DNA from: SAR202 cluster bacterium bin127
GTDB taxonomy: Bacteria; Chloroflexota; Dehalococcoidia; Lucifugimonadales; Lucifugimonadaceae
Length of the DNA stretch: 64,000 bases
Reading direction: 5' to 3'
NCBI GenBank assembly: GCA_002239045.1
Contig: MPNN01000005.1
Location: 186,001-250,000, forward strand
This document shows, piece by piece, positions 24,904-32,727 of the stretch; within the stretch, counting starts at the first letter, position 1; the number at the start of each line of letters is the position of its first letter. Both the position numbers and the translations under genes were made by a program. The notes under the pieces were generated by a model. The model was not told where the DNA came from, made no database searches, and saw only the letters and a list, made by a program, of their open reading frames with translations.

Positions 24904-25122
24904 ATGGCGACAGCATCGGTGGAACAACGACTGAGCAGACTCGAAGGTGGTTACGACCACGTCGCGACCAAAGCTGATCTTTTTCAGTTGGAGAATCGGA
25001 TAATGTCGCACATGGGGCAACTGGAAAGCCGACTGATGCGGGGGATGGTCTCGTTGATGGTAGCGGTCACCTTGGTAGCGCTGGCCGCGATCGGTATCTT
25101 CGTTCAGACGCTTTTGGGCTGA
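24904..25122 (+). CDS. Small coiled-coil/single-TM protein
   Basis: A 72-residue protein. Residues 5-47 form an amphipathic heptad-like helix (VEQRLSRLEG, KADLFQLENRIMSHMGQLESRL). A single membrane helix follows (VSLMVAVTLVALAAIGIFVQTLL). This layout is common in small bacterial and phage membrane proteins of unknown role. It lies 67 nt after the MBL gene. Confidence 0.6.
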   Translation: MATASVEQRLSRLEGGYDHVATKADLFQLENRIMSHMGQLESRLMRGMVSLMVAVTLVALAAIGIFVQTLLG

Positions 25123-25253
25123 TACAAGACCTTTCATCTTTCGCATACATCGAACCACTCGCGGTATTCTGTCGCAAGTAGCTTGGTGATGGTTGTCTGA
25201 ACAGGTTTCGTGGGATTAGGCGTTGGTTGACGTGGTGCACGAAAGTCGATTCG

Positions 25254-25424
25254 CTATTCCCTAACCCTTTTATCGTCGGCATAGCGTCGATGTCTACGTC
25301 CCTCGCGTTTGCACATGCATCTTGCTCCGGCTAATTGCTCATCGGTATAGTGGGCGCAACCGCAATAATCGGACGCGTATATCCACTTGGGTACGGGTTG
25401 CTTGCGCCGTCGTTCGCGTGGCAT
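25254..25424 (-). CDS. Small basic Cys-rich protein (56 aa)
   Basis: Reads ATG to TAG as 56 residues. The N-terminus is very basic (PRERRRKQP), then comes CGCAH, later CMC, and an Arg/His-rich tail. The two CxC pairs and the histidines could bind zinc. GAGAGG lies 9 nt upstream of the ATG. It is the last of four small minus-strand genes (26058-25254). I do not recognise a family. Confidence 0.5.
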   Translation of the reverse strand: MPRERRRKQPVPKWIYASDYCGCAHYTDEQLAGARCMCKREGRRHRRYADDKRVRE

Positions 25425-25455
25425 TTCTGATTCCTCTCAGTTTGAGCGTACAGTG

Positions 25456-25698
25456 TCAAGCGGTTTTGATGCATGCCTGCAACTGGCTCGGTTTCCCGTC
25501 CTCAATTGCGGGTATGTGTCGCACACTTAAAACGTCGTAACCCATGCCGACTAACAGGGCAGCGACGGTCGCCTCGATGTGGTCGCCCTCTGATGTCGGA
25601 CTTGCACCAGTCCGCAACATGCGCTCAAGCAGGTCGATGACGATTGTTTCGGCGCGCTCGTCGGTTACTTGGATGCTGTAGATCGTTGCATCTTGCAT
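25456..25698 (-). CDS. Small hypothetical protein (80 aa)
   Basis: Encodes 80 residues with a well-balanced, folded-looking composition: YSIQVTDERAETIVIDLLERMLRTG, then EGDHIEATVAALLVGMGYDVLSV. AGGGATAG just before the ATG is a good ribosome site. It starts 5 nt after the preceding small gene. Not recognised. Confidence 0.55.
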   Translation of the reverse strand: MQDATIYSIQVTDERAETIVIDLLERMLRTGASPTSEGDHIEATVAALLVGMGYDVLSVRHIPAIEDGKPSQLQACIKTA

Positions 25699-25703
25699 TT
25701 CGT

Positions 25704-25829
25704 CTATCCCTTCTCGTACACGTAGTCAGGCAGTCTCATTTTGTCGGGGTCACCTGCCCATTCAGCCCGACGCGCATAGTCTTTGTATTCCATTTCGGTA
25801 TGGAAGCGCTCCCGCAACAATGCTTCCAA
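25704..25829 (-). CDS. Very small hypothetical protein (41 aa)
   Basis: From TTG 25829: LEALLRERFHTEMEYKDYA, then RRAEWAGDPDKMRLPDYVYE. The residues look genuine: charged, helical, and far better than the alternative frames. No ATG is available, and the frame stays open ~18 codons further upstream without a standard start, so the true start is uncertain. It sits between two other small genes with 5-20 nt gaps. Confidence 0.4.
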   Translation of the reverse strand: MEALLRERFHTEMEYKDYARRAEWAGDPDKMRLPDYVYEKG

Positions 25830-25848
25830 AACTTCACGCGTGGGGATT

Positions 25849-26037
25849 TCATTTTTCCTTGTTACAGGGATTACGGTGCCAATCTATAGCGTCTACCCAA
25901 TCATTCTCGACCTCCTCTTCGAGGCAACGCAGATGGTAAGTACCTATCTTAGCCTCGTTCACGGGATGGTCGATTTTTCCGGCGACCGTTGCTGAAAGTT
26001 CATCAGTGATGGGTTTTTTGCACGTTTTGCAGATCAT
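25849..26037 (-). CDS. Small putative zinc-binding protein
   Basis: Begins MICKTCKKPITDEL, a CxxC zinc knuckle, and continues to GTYHLRCLEEEVE, supplying His and Cys for a C2HC-type site, about 62 residues in all. ATG 26037 has AGGA 9 nt upstream; ATG 26046 or TTG 26058 would add 3-7 residues. First gene of the four-gene small-protein run. Not recognised at family level. Confidence 0.5.
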   Translation of the reverse strand: MICKTCKKPITDELSATVAGKIDHPVNEAKIGTYHLRCLEEEVENDWVDAIDWHRNPCNKEK

Positions 26038-26304
26038 ATCATCCATTCCTAGTTCCAAGAGTACATAGCTTCTGAACGGGAATCATAATGATAGAGCCTT
26101 TTTGACGCGCTATACACATAGGCAGCCGAATCCCACGAAAATACCAACGCATTTTGTCCGTTGCGAATCCGATCATGTAGCCGCGTAGACGTCGAAGTTT
26201 GTCGACACTACAGACCACCGAATTGATGGACGGTGAAATTGTGGAGGGACTACAATCCTATGCGCGCGTAGTGCCGGAATTTCGACGTAGGGCGGTGATG
26301 GCGC

Positions 26305-26379
26305 TGAGTGATGATGTAATCGGTAACACACGTGTCTTACAAGTCCGAACTGTGGGTTCGATTCCCGCTCACCCAGCCA
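26305..26379 (+). tRNA. Degenerate tRNA-like sequence (anticodon TAC, Val-like)
   Basis: A cloverleaf with T-arm GTGGG-TTCGATT-CCCGC, anticodon loop CTTACAA (TAC), acceptor TGAGTGA/TCACCCA, discriminator G and CCA can be drawn. There are mismatches in the acceptor (A3-C70), the D-stem and the anticodon stem. It may be a decayed tRNA-Val copy or a mobile-element-borne tRNA; a functional odd tRNA is possible but less likely. Confidence 0.4.
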
Positions 26380-26409
26380 CCATATGAGCGCTACATCGAA
26401 ATCTGCGAG

Positions 26410-27450
26410 TCAATTTTCAGGGCACATGCGATTGCCATCCGCATCAATCGGATAATATCGCCCAACATCACGCATCTCATCGGGTGTGTTCTTGCGACAC
26501 TGAATACGTCCAGTTTCTATCTCTGCATTAGTAATCGGCGCCAACCAGTTAGGGCTGGTGACGTCTATTTCATCCTGCAAACTCATAGGACAGAAATCTG
26601 TAGCACCTTTTATTGTCGCATGTGGACATTCCCGGATACTAGGACGGGCATAAAGCCCATATGAGTTCTTGACCAGGTCGCGATAGCCAAATCCGCTTAT
26701 TCCACATGTGCTCCTATTAACACGCGCCTTTGCAAATATCCACCTGCCCTCAGCAACTCTGTATATCGACCCTATCTTGCCAGTATCTTTGAACCCAGTA
26801 ATAAAATTCCCAAGGTCAAATCCCATGGATGCATCTCTTGCGAACTCCAATCTGTCCCAACCTCTGAGACGTTGCTGAGTCTCGAGTTCCATTCGGATTT
26901 CAGGATGTTCAACACCCCCACCAAGACACCGATGCAAAAATGACGCTCTCAAATAGTCGTCATATCCAATCCTGACCCAACGCGGCTCTCTGTTAGCCAA
27001 CACAAGCACATCGCCGCTCGGCAGTGGTATCTCGTTTGAACCCAACATTATGGATTTCACTATCTCTAGATTCTCAGGCGTTAGTGATTCAAAGTTCAAC
27101 CCAGTCAGTTTGATGGGATTGGTGACAACTGGAGTCGGTGTCGGAACAGGCGTGTTTGTAGGTTCGGGCGTTGCTGTCGGAGGCACGGGGGTCGGCGTGT
27201 CGGTTGGTTCGGGCGTTGCTGTTGGCGGTACTGGGGTCGCAGTCGGCGGTACCGGGGTCGGCGCGGGTGGTACGGGTGTCGGTGTCGGAGGTACCGGAGT
27301 GGCTGTCGGCGGTACTGGGGTCGCAGTCGGAGGTACCGGGGTCGGCGTGGGTGTGGCACCCTGCCCGAACTCCAAGCATCCAATCACACTTGCCACCATT
27401 GCAAGCGAAATCAGCGAACTGATAGTGACTATGGCGATTCGTGCTTTCAT
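26410..27450 (-). CDS. Lipoprotein with TPVPPTA-repeat linker and unknown C-terminal domain
   Basis: A 346-residue secreted lipoprotein. The signal peptide ends at Cys25 (VIGC). Residues ~30-112 are a Thr/Pro/Val linker built from VPPTATP-like units, typical of Chloroflexota surface proteins. The C-terminal ~230 residues form a folded domain with six or more cysteines ([39 protein letters not shown]), probably paired as disulfides outside the cell. ATG 27450 is used; a TTG at 27462 is an alternative. The function is unknown. Confidence 0.7.
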   Translation of the reverse strand: MKARIAIVTISSLISLAMVASVIGCLEFGQGATPTPTPVPPTATPVPPTATPVPPTPTPVPPAPTPVPPTATPVPPTATPEPTDTPTPVPPTATPEPTNTPVPTPTPVVTNPIKLTGLNFESLTPENLEIVKSIMLGSNEIPLPSGDVLVLANREPRWVRIGYDDYLRASFLHRCLGGGVEHPEIRMELETQQRLRGWDRLEFARDASMGFDLGNFITGFKDTGKIGSIYRVAEGRWIFAKARVNRSTCGISGFGYRDLVKNSYGLYARPSIRECPHATIKGATDFCPMSLQDEIDVTSPNWLAPITNAEIETGRIQCRKNTPDEMRDVGRYYPIDADGNRMCPEN

Positions 27451-27648
27451 CGCTTCTTGCAACCGTGTTGCGTCTGCTCAAATGACATTGGGGAACCCCC
27501 TCGCGGCAAAGGATAGCGGACTACTTGCCACAGCAGCCATCTCACCCCGTGAAACCGGCAAGGGGGCGCGGAGGCCCCCTAAGCCTTTGCACGATGCGGC
27601 CTCAAAGGACGAATCAATGACTGCTGTGGCGCATCTGATTGTGCATAA

Positions 27649-27822
27649 CTCCAGAAGCCGCGTCAAGGGAATCTGAGGTTGAATCGCTTGATGGGAACGG
27701 AGGATGGGACTGGTCTTCTGGACGATTTGAAGCTGCTTTGTGGGCACTGCAACTCGTTGAAGGGGGATCGTCCTATGGAGTATCTAAGGGCGTGGGCGCG
27801 GTTGGTGAAGCAATATGTGTAA
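27649..27822 (+). pseudogene. Remnant of an HNH-bearing DNA methyltransferase-like C-terminus
   Basis: A frame ending at TAA 27820 reads LLDDLKLLCGHCNSLKGD followed by RPMEYLRAW. LLC-HCN-xKGDRPMEYL is the C-terminal HNH-type zinc/nuclease motif seen in some site-specific DNA methyltransferases and restriction-associated proteins. The upstream part of the motif (DHxxPxSKGG) is degenerate and an in-frame stop lies at 27646. No methyltransferase domain is nearby. I read it as a decayed fragment. Confidence 0.45.
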
Positions 27823-27895
27823 GCGAGTATCGAGTCAGCCCCGTCCATGAGGCAGGTTTCGATGGGGAAGAAATGTCTGTCAGCCTACCTTAAAC

Positions 27896-29167
27896 CTAGT
27901 GTTCGTCATCAGTGGCATATTTTTGTTTGATCGCTGCGGCAGTTTCATCCAAGCTTGGAAAGAGTTGATCTCGCGCGATCGCCAATTGGCTTAACTCGCC
28001 CAACAGGTCATTTTTGCGCCCATATGGGATAGTCAGCTCAAACTGGTCATATACTTGCGCGTTTTTAACGCGCCTCACTTTGTTACGATCAAAATTATCG
28101 TGATAAGCGGAGATCAAGAATGCACCTGACTGAGCTCTGATTCTGTGGAAAGACTGTTGAGGTTCTACTACAAATACACGGAACAGGTCCAGCGGGTTAA
28201 TTCGTTGCTGGAAATACGACTTTTCTTGACTAATAAAGTGTATCAAACGTCGTAATGTTTGTTCGTACAAACTTGAATGAATCGTTGAATTAAAACCAAG
28301 TAGTGCCTCCTGTTCTTTTCTCGCCAATCTCGCAAAATTAGCAACCACGCTAATGACGTCACTATTGAATGGTTTAATTAGGTTTCTCGGAACTGCGAAG
28401 ACGTGCAAACGTCCATCGCTTTCGCATTCTATACCTTGATGATCATGTTTTTCGGAGGCGTTATATAGGGCGACTAACGGGTTTCGCGTGATATCCAATA
28501 GCCGAGTAGGAAGTTTGAAATGTTGCGCAATAACTAGCTTTCCGAAGAATGAATCTTCCGCATCGAACCCGTTTGGCTGCCGGGTCATCATGTCTGTCAA
28601 CATGTCTTTTTCGGCTTCACGGTGTCCTAAAGTGCGCATAACAGAGGGAATCCTATGCCAAGAATCACATGCTTCTCCTCTGAAATACCATGAAACATCG
28701 TTATCCGGCGGATATTGTTTTTGGAGTTTCGAGACAGAGTCCAGTAGGCGACTGGACGTTGTGATTGTGATCTCATCATCTGCGAGAACGTTTTGATAAT
28801 CTTCATCTCCTTGAATGGTTCCATCATCTGGCGGGCCAAACAAATGTGCCTTCCAAGGACTAGATTTAGATATATTCACATTTGTTAAATCTGAACACCA
28901 AAACTCGGTCTTCCCAAGTTTCGCCAATGTAAGATTTGAAGAACTTAGGTCAGTATGGATGAGTTTTGCACCTCTGAGATCGGCTTTGACTAAGTTGTAC
29001 CCTCTAAGATCTGCTACGTAATTGCCAATAGTCTTGCCAGCATTCCTTAATTTTTCAGCGATGTCTATTCCAGCAAGATGAGGCGTAAACTCAGGGGAAT
29101 TTGTGCGTCTTGAATTCCAACTCTCGCGACCTTCAATGAGCCAATCAACGTGACAAGCGTTGTACAT
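27896..29167 (-). CDS. Pentapeptide-repeat/FRG-domain protein
   Basis: A 423-residue protein. Residues ~50-100 contain pentapeptide-like repeats (ADLRG, ADLRG, TDLSS, SNLTL, SDLTN). The FRG domain follows with WYFRGEACDSWHRIPSVMR (160-178) and AQHFKLPTRLLDIT (214-227), then ALYNA and conserved downstream blocks. FRG proteins have no settled biochemical role and often occur in accessory regions. AGGAGG precedes the ATG. The base composition is visibly A/T-richer than the neighbours, which suggests transfer. A truncated gene (29181-29318) lies directly upstream on the same strand. Confidence 0.8.
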   Translation of the reverse strand: MYNACHVDWLIEGRESWNSRRTNSPEFTPHLAGIDIAEKLRNAGKTIGNYVADLRGYNLVKADLRGAKLIHTDLSSSNLTLAKLGKTEFWCSDLTNVNISKSSPWKAHLFGPPDDGTIQGDEDYQNVLADDEITITTSSRLLDSVSKLQKQYPPDNDVSWYFRGEACDSWHRIPSVMRTLGHREAEKDMLTDMMTRQPNGFDAEDSFFGKLVIAQHFKLPTRLLDITRNPLVALYNASEKHDHQGIECESDGRLHVFAVPRNLIKPFNSDVISVVANFARLARKEQEALLGFNSTIHSSLYEQTLRRLIHFISQEKSYFQQRINPLDLFRVFVVEPQQSFHRIRAQSGAFLISAYHDNFDRNKVRRVKNAQVYDQFELTIPYGRKNDLLGELSQLAIARDQLFPSLDETAAAIKQKYATDDEH

Positions 29168-29180
29168 ATGTTGGTCCTCC

Positions 29181-29318
29181 TTATTTCGGATCGGCGGTAT
29201 CGTCTTCGAGATTCCGGCAGTCTTTCTTCGGCTTGGCTTTAAACACCACGCGGGCGAACTTGGGCGTTTCTCTCACCAATGATTGGATCTCTTTGTAGAG
29301 TTCCTGAAAATCCTGACC
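29181..29318 (-). pseudogene. Truncated gene fragment upstream of the FRG gene
   Basis: An open frame of about 45 codons ending at TAA 29181-29183 reads DFQELYKEIQSLVRETPKF, then ARVVFKAKPKKDC and an acidic tail. It is clearly protein-like but has no normal start and a stop just upstream at 29319. Its stop codon lies next to the FRG gene's ribosome site, so it was probably the 3' end of an upstream operon partner. A palindromic repeat (29357) sits close to the break. Confidence 0.5.
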
Positions 29319-29356
29319 TTATTCTATATGTGGATTTTACTGCTTGTTCTCCGCGC

Positions 29357-29385
29357 GTCTGGATGCCCGCCTGCGCGGATATGAC
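29357..29385. repeat. Copy of the dispersed palindromic repeat (reverse orientation)
   Basis: GTCTGGATGCCCGCCTGCGC followed by GGATATGAC, a CCCGC-CTGCGCGG variant of the element at 31014 and 52218. It is 40 nt beyond the broken end of the 29181 fragment. Confidence 0.6.
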
Positions 29386-29610
29386 GTGAGTGTTGGCTGG
29401 AAAGATGGGGCAGTGGCTGGTCGGGATGGGCATCCGCTTGCGCTTTGCAAAGGGGAGCGTTCTCCCCCTGTCCCCTTGGACTGGACGTTCCGTCCCGTCT
29501 TCGCGCGAATAATGACAATTGCTGGTGGCGTGTCGTTGAGAGGTTTGGTATGATCGGGTTAGACGCATCGTGGTTCGCCTATGTTGGGCGAACGAGATAG
29601 GAGATACGCG

Positions 29611-29727
29611 ATGGACACAGTGACACAGGCAGTGGGATTAACCATCATGTGTGCAGGCTTGCTTGGGATCTTCGGATCGCTGGTCTGGCTTATCAGATGG
29701 TACAGTCGTCCGCACGAACGGGACTAA
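29611..29727 (+). CDS. Small single-TM protein (38 aa)
   Basis: ATG to TAA, 38 residues. One membrane helix (VGLTIMCAGLLGIFGSLVWL) precedes a basic tail (IRWYSRPHERD). TAGGAGA lies 7 nt upstream of the ATG, an excellent ribosome site. It is followed 25 nt later by another small membrane protein. Not recognised. Confidence 0.5.
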   Translation: MDTVTQAVGLTIMCAGLLGIFGSLVWLIRWYSRPHERD

Positions 29728-29752
29728 TCTGCGCTACAGCGGGAGATGAAGC

Positions 29753-29986
29753 ATGGGTCAGAGTGTGCTGCCGACGCTCGGTTACATTTTGTTTCTAATG
29801 GGTGTCGTGGTTCTTGGTGTGGGAATTCTGGTGTGGCTGGTGCCGGTAACGGAGGCTGAGATGACTCCGGCACAGAGAAATCTGCTGAATATTGGGGATT
29901 GGTTGGTGAAGGCTTCAGTCGGTGCGATGTTGGGTTTCGGAGGTGCTCGTTTGGCATATAGGAATGGAAGTGGAGAGCCGAGTTGA
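29753..29986 (+). CDS. Small two-TM protein (77 aa)
   Basis: A 77-residue protein. A first helix (TLGYILFLMGVVVLGVGILV) is followed by a polar loop (TEAEMTPAQRNLLNI) and a second, weaker helix (ASVGAMLGFGGARLA). GGGAGATG precedes the ATG. It probably forms a unit with the 29611 gene. The function is unknown. Confidence 0.55.
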   Translation: MGQSVLPTLGYILFLMGVVVLGVGILVWLVPVTEAEMTPAQRNLLNIGDWLVKASVGAMLGFGGARLAYRNGSGEPS

Positions 29987-30035
29987 TAGCCATTCTCAAG
30001 GTTCGATGGAGTTCTTGCGCTTCGCGAATGTGCGC

Positions 30036-31466
30036 CTAAACCCCCAAATGCACCCGATAATCCTCCAACACCGAATCCCGTAGCCCCACACTAGCAGCCT
30101 CGGTATAAATCCGAACCAACGGCTCCGTCCCCGACATCCTCACAACGGCCCACCCTCCATCGCTCAAATCAAGCCGCACACCATCCCGCCGATCCTCCTT
30201 AACCACCTCAACGCCCCCCAAACTCACCGGAGCGTCCCCATTGACAGCCGCCGCGATCCCGTCCCGTTGGTCAGGCGTGAACTCGATATCGATCCTACGG
30301 AAAGTGTGCGGCCCGGTGATCTCATGGATTTCGCTAAGCAATTCACTCGGCGACTTCCCGGAAACCGCCATACTCTCCAAAAAGAACAACGCACTCAGCG
30401 GCCCGTCGCGTTCAGGGATGTGTCCAGCGAACGCGTAGCCGCCACTCTCTTCGCCGCCGAGAACGCAGGCGTTATCGATCATCGCCGGACCGACGAACTT
30501 GAAGCCTACCGGCGTCCGTTGCAGGTCTACATCGTGATGCTCCGTCAGACGGTCCATCATGCTGCTCATCGTGATCGTGCACGCCGCACCGCCCGGCAAC
30601 CCGCGCCGACTCTTGAGATGGTGGAACAACATCGAAAACACTTCGAGTGTGGTAACGTAGACGCCGTTTTCATCGACCACGCCCAATCGGTCAGCATCAC
30701 CATCCGTCGCAACCCCAACGTCGTGACCGCCACCCTTGATCGCGGAGATTAGAGGAGCCAAATTGTCTTCCACAGGCTCCGGTTGCTTCATGTCAGGGAA
30801 CGCAGGATTAATCTCGCTCCGAATCTCAGAGACCTTCGTAGCGCCGCCTTCAAGAATCGCCGCAACTATCCCCGCACCTGAACCGTGCATCGAATCGACC
30901 AAGACTCGCAATCCAGCAGACTTTATCCGTTCAACATCGACCAGGGAAGAAAGTTGCTTAAGGTACGGCGAAACCATATCAACGGTATCGATTTGCGCCT
31001 CCTTTGCACCGCGCCCCTGGATTCCCGCCTGCGCGGGAATGACGAAAGCGTTGGGCAGGTGCGCCTCGATGCGTTCGACCTGCTCCGGCGGCGCGCTGCC
31101 ACCCGCATACGATTTGACTTTGAAGCCGTTCCACTCGGGCGGGTTGTGGCTCGCGGTAATCATCACGCCCGATGCACCACCCATCTGCGTAACCGCGTAG
31201 CTCAACGCGGGCGTAGGTAGCGGACGATCAGACAGTTGGATGGGGGTCCCGTAGTTGGCGATGACTTTTGCGGCATCCTCGGCAAAACTACGCGATTGGA
31301 AACGAGTGTCGAAACCGACGGCTACACCACGGTGGGTCTGCCTGATAGCTTTTAGGTCCATGGCAACGGCCGCAGCACAAGCGCGAACGTTCGCAAACGT
31401 GTAGTCGTCACCGATAATGGCGCGCCATCCGTCGGTACCGAAGCGAATGTCTGGCTGTGATGGCAT
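30036..31466 (-). CDS. Phosphoglucomutase/phosphomannomutase family protein with embedded repeat peptide
   Basis: A 476-residue alpha-D-phosphohexomutase. TASHNPPEWNG carries the phospho-Ser106, DGDADRLG binds Mg2+, GGEESGG is the sugar-binding loop and RMSGTEPLVRIY the phosphate loop. It interconverts hexose 1- and 6-phosphates; gluco- versus manno-specificity cannot be read. Residues 141-153 (FVIPAQAGIQGRG) are encoded by a dispersed palindromic repeat (31014-31043) inserted in frame between domains 1 and 2. It follows metK on the same strand with a 22-nt gap. Confidence 0.92.
   Translation of the reverse strand: MPSQPDIRFGTDGWRAIIGDDYTFANVRACAAAVAMDLKAIRQTHRGVAVGFDTRFQSRSFAEDAAKVIANYGTPIQLSDRPLPTPALSYAVTQMGGASGVMITASHNPPEWNGFKVKSYAGGSAPPEQVERIEAHLPNAFVIPAQAGIQGRGAKEAQIDTVDMVSPYLKQLSSLVDVERIKSAGLRVLVDSMHGSGAGIVAAILEGGATKVSEIRSEINPAFPDMKQPEPVEDNLAPLISAIKGGGHDVGVATDGDADRLGVVDENGVYVTTLEVFSMLFHHLKSRRGLPGGAACTITMSSMMDRLTEHHDVDLQRTPVGFKFVGPAMIDNACVLGGEESGGYAFAGHIPERDGPLSALFFLESMAVSGKSPSELLSEIHEITGPHTFRRIDIEFTPDQRDGIAAAVNGDAPVSLGGVEVVKEDRRDGVRLDLSDGGWAVVRMSGTEPLVRIYTEAASVGLRDSVLEDYRVHLGV
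31014..31043. repeat. Palindromic repeat inside the phosphohexomutase gene
   Basis: CCCTGGATTCCCGCCTGCGC followed by GGGAATGACG on the plus strand. It is translated in frame on the minus strand to VIPAQAGIQ. It belongs to the same family as the copies at 11918 and 52218. Confidence 0.85.
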
Positions 31467-31488
31467 CGATTAACCGTTGATGTTCGAA

Positions 31489-32685
31489 TCAGACCCCGGC
31501 AGCATCCCGAAGAGCATCAACTTTGTCAGTTCGTTCCCACGGGAGGGCGAGGTCTGGTCGACCAAAGTGGCCAAATGCGGCTACCGGTCGGTAGATTGGG
31601 CGTCGGAGGTTCAAGGTTTCGATGATGCCGCTTGGTCGCAGGTCAAACGTTCCGGCAACGATGTCCGCGATCTTCGTGTCAGCGATCTTGCCGGTGCCTC
31701 GGGTCTCAACCATCAGAGAAACTGGTTCGGCTTTGCCAATGGCGTAGGCGATTTGGACTTCAGCACGGTTCGCAAGGCCTGCCGCGACGATGTTCTTGGC
31801 GACATATCGAGCGGCGTATGCACCGGAACGGTCCACCTTTGAAGGGTCTTTACCAGAGAAGGCTCCGCCGCCGTGTCGTGCGCTGCCGCCGTAGGTGTCG
31901 ACGATGATCTTGCGTCCGGTGAGGCCAGCATCGCCATGAGGACCACCAGTCACAAAACGGCCGGACGGATTAATCAGATATTGGGTGTTCGCGTCCCGTA
32001 GATCGGGCGATACCAGCGGATCTATAACTTGCTCAATCAAGTCGGCCTCAATCTGCGATTGCTCGACATCCGGTGCATGCCAAGATGACAACACGATCGT
32101 GTCGATGCGAACGGGAACGTGGTTGTCGTCGTACTCGATCGTGACCTGACTCTTGGAGTCCGGTCGCAGATACGGGATCGAACCATCGCGCCGGGCGTCG
32201 CTCATGCGTTTGGTCAATCGATGCGCAAGAGATATCGGCAGCGGCATCAACTCTGGCGTCTCATCGACGGCATATCCGATCATCATCCCTTGGTCGCCGG
32301 CGCCTTGTTGAACATCTTCGGAATCGGCACCGCGAACCTCCAATGCGGTGCTAACAGCAGCGTCGATATCGGGCGACTGCGAATGAAGATAAACATTGAC
32401 ATCGCACGATTTGTCGTCGAACTGATACTCGGGATCGTCGTATCCGATGTCCCGGATGACACCCCTCGCGACAGCTTCAAAATCGATATCGGATGCGGTG
32501 GTTATCTCGCCGAACATCCAGAGTCGATTCGTCGTGCAAGATGTCTCGCACGCAACCCGGGAATTCGGATCACCAGCCAGAGCGGCGTCGAGAATGCCGT
32601 CCGAAACCTGGTCGCAAATCTTATCGGGGTGCCCGTCGGAGACCGATTCGGAGGTGAGCAAGTGTTTGAAATTACCGGTTGCCAT
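31489..32685 (-). CDS. metK: S-adenosylmethionine synthetase
   Basis: A 398-residue MetK. The opening [19 protein letters not shown], the [12 protein letters not shown] signature, [20 protein letters not shown] and [16 protein letters not shown] are all present, so the ATP, methionine and metal sites look complete. It makes SAM from methionine and ATP. It lies 42 nt after ahcY in a minus-strand run that also carries a PfkB kinase and a rhodanese. No SAM riboswitch is visible upstream of the run. Confidence 0.97.
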   Translation of the reverse strand: MATGNFKHLLTSESVSDGHPDKICDQVSDGILDAALAGDPNSRVACETSCTTNRLWMFGEITTASDIDFEAVARGVIRDIGYDDPEYQFDDKSCDVNVYLHSQSPDIDAAVSTALEVRGADSEDVQQGAGDQGMMIGYAVDETPELMPLPISLAHRLTKRMSDARRDGSIPYLRPDSKSQVTIEYDDNHVPVRIDTIVLSSWHAPDVEQSQIEADLIEQVIDPLVSPDLRDANTQYLINPSGRFVTGGPHGDAGLTGRKIIVDTYGGSARHGGGAFSGKDPSKVDRSGAYAARYVAKNIVAAGLANRAEVQIAYAIGKAEPVSLMVETRGTGKIADTKIADIVAGTFDLRPSGIIETLNLRRPIYRPVAAFGHFGRPDLALPWERTDKVDALRDAAGV

Positions 32686-32727
32686 GTGATGTGTCCTAGT
32701 ATTGCGTCACGCTGACAGCGTTGATTG

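Noticed and set aside
27171-27422. Plus-strand Gly/Val-repeat frames opposite the 26410 lipoprotein
   Set aside because: They are antisense translations of the VPPTATP linker of the real minus-strand gene.
29239-29568. Minus- and plus-strand frames of 65-110 codons beside the FRG gene
   Set aside because: Their peptides (RLRGYD, HIRAGGHPDA) come from the palindromic repeat and a low-complexity stretch; no ribosome site or folded segment is seen.
25254-30000. Complete integrated phage or conjugative element
   Set aside because: No integrase, transposase, portal, capsid or relaxase motif is visible on either strand; only small genes and remnants are present.
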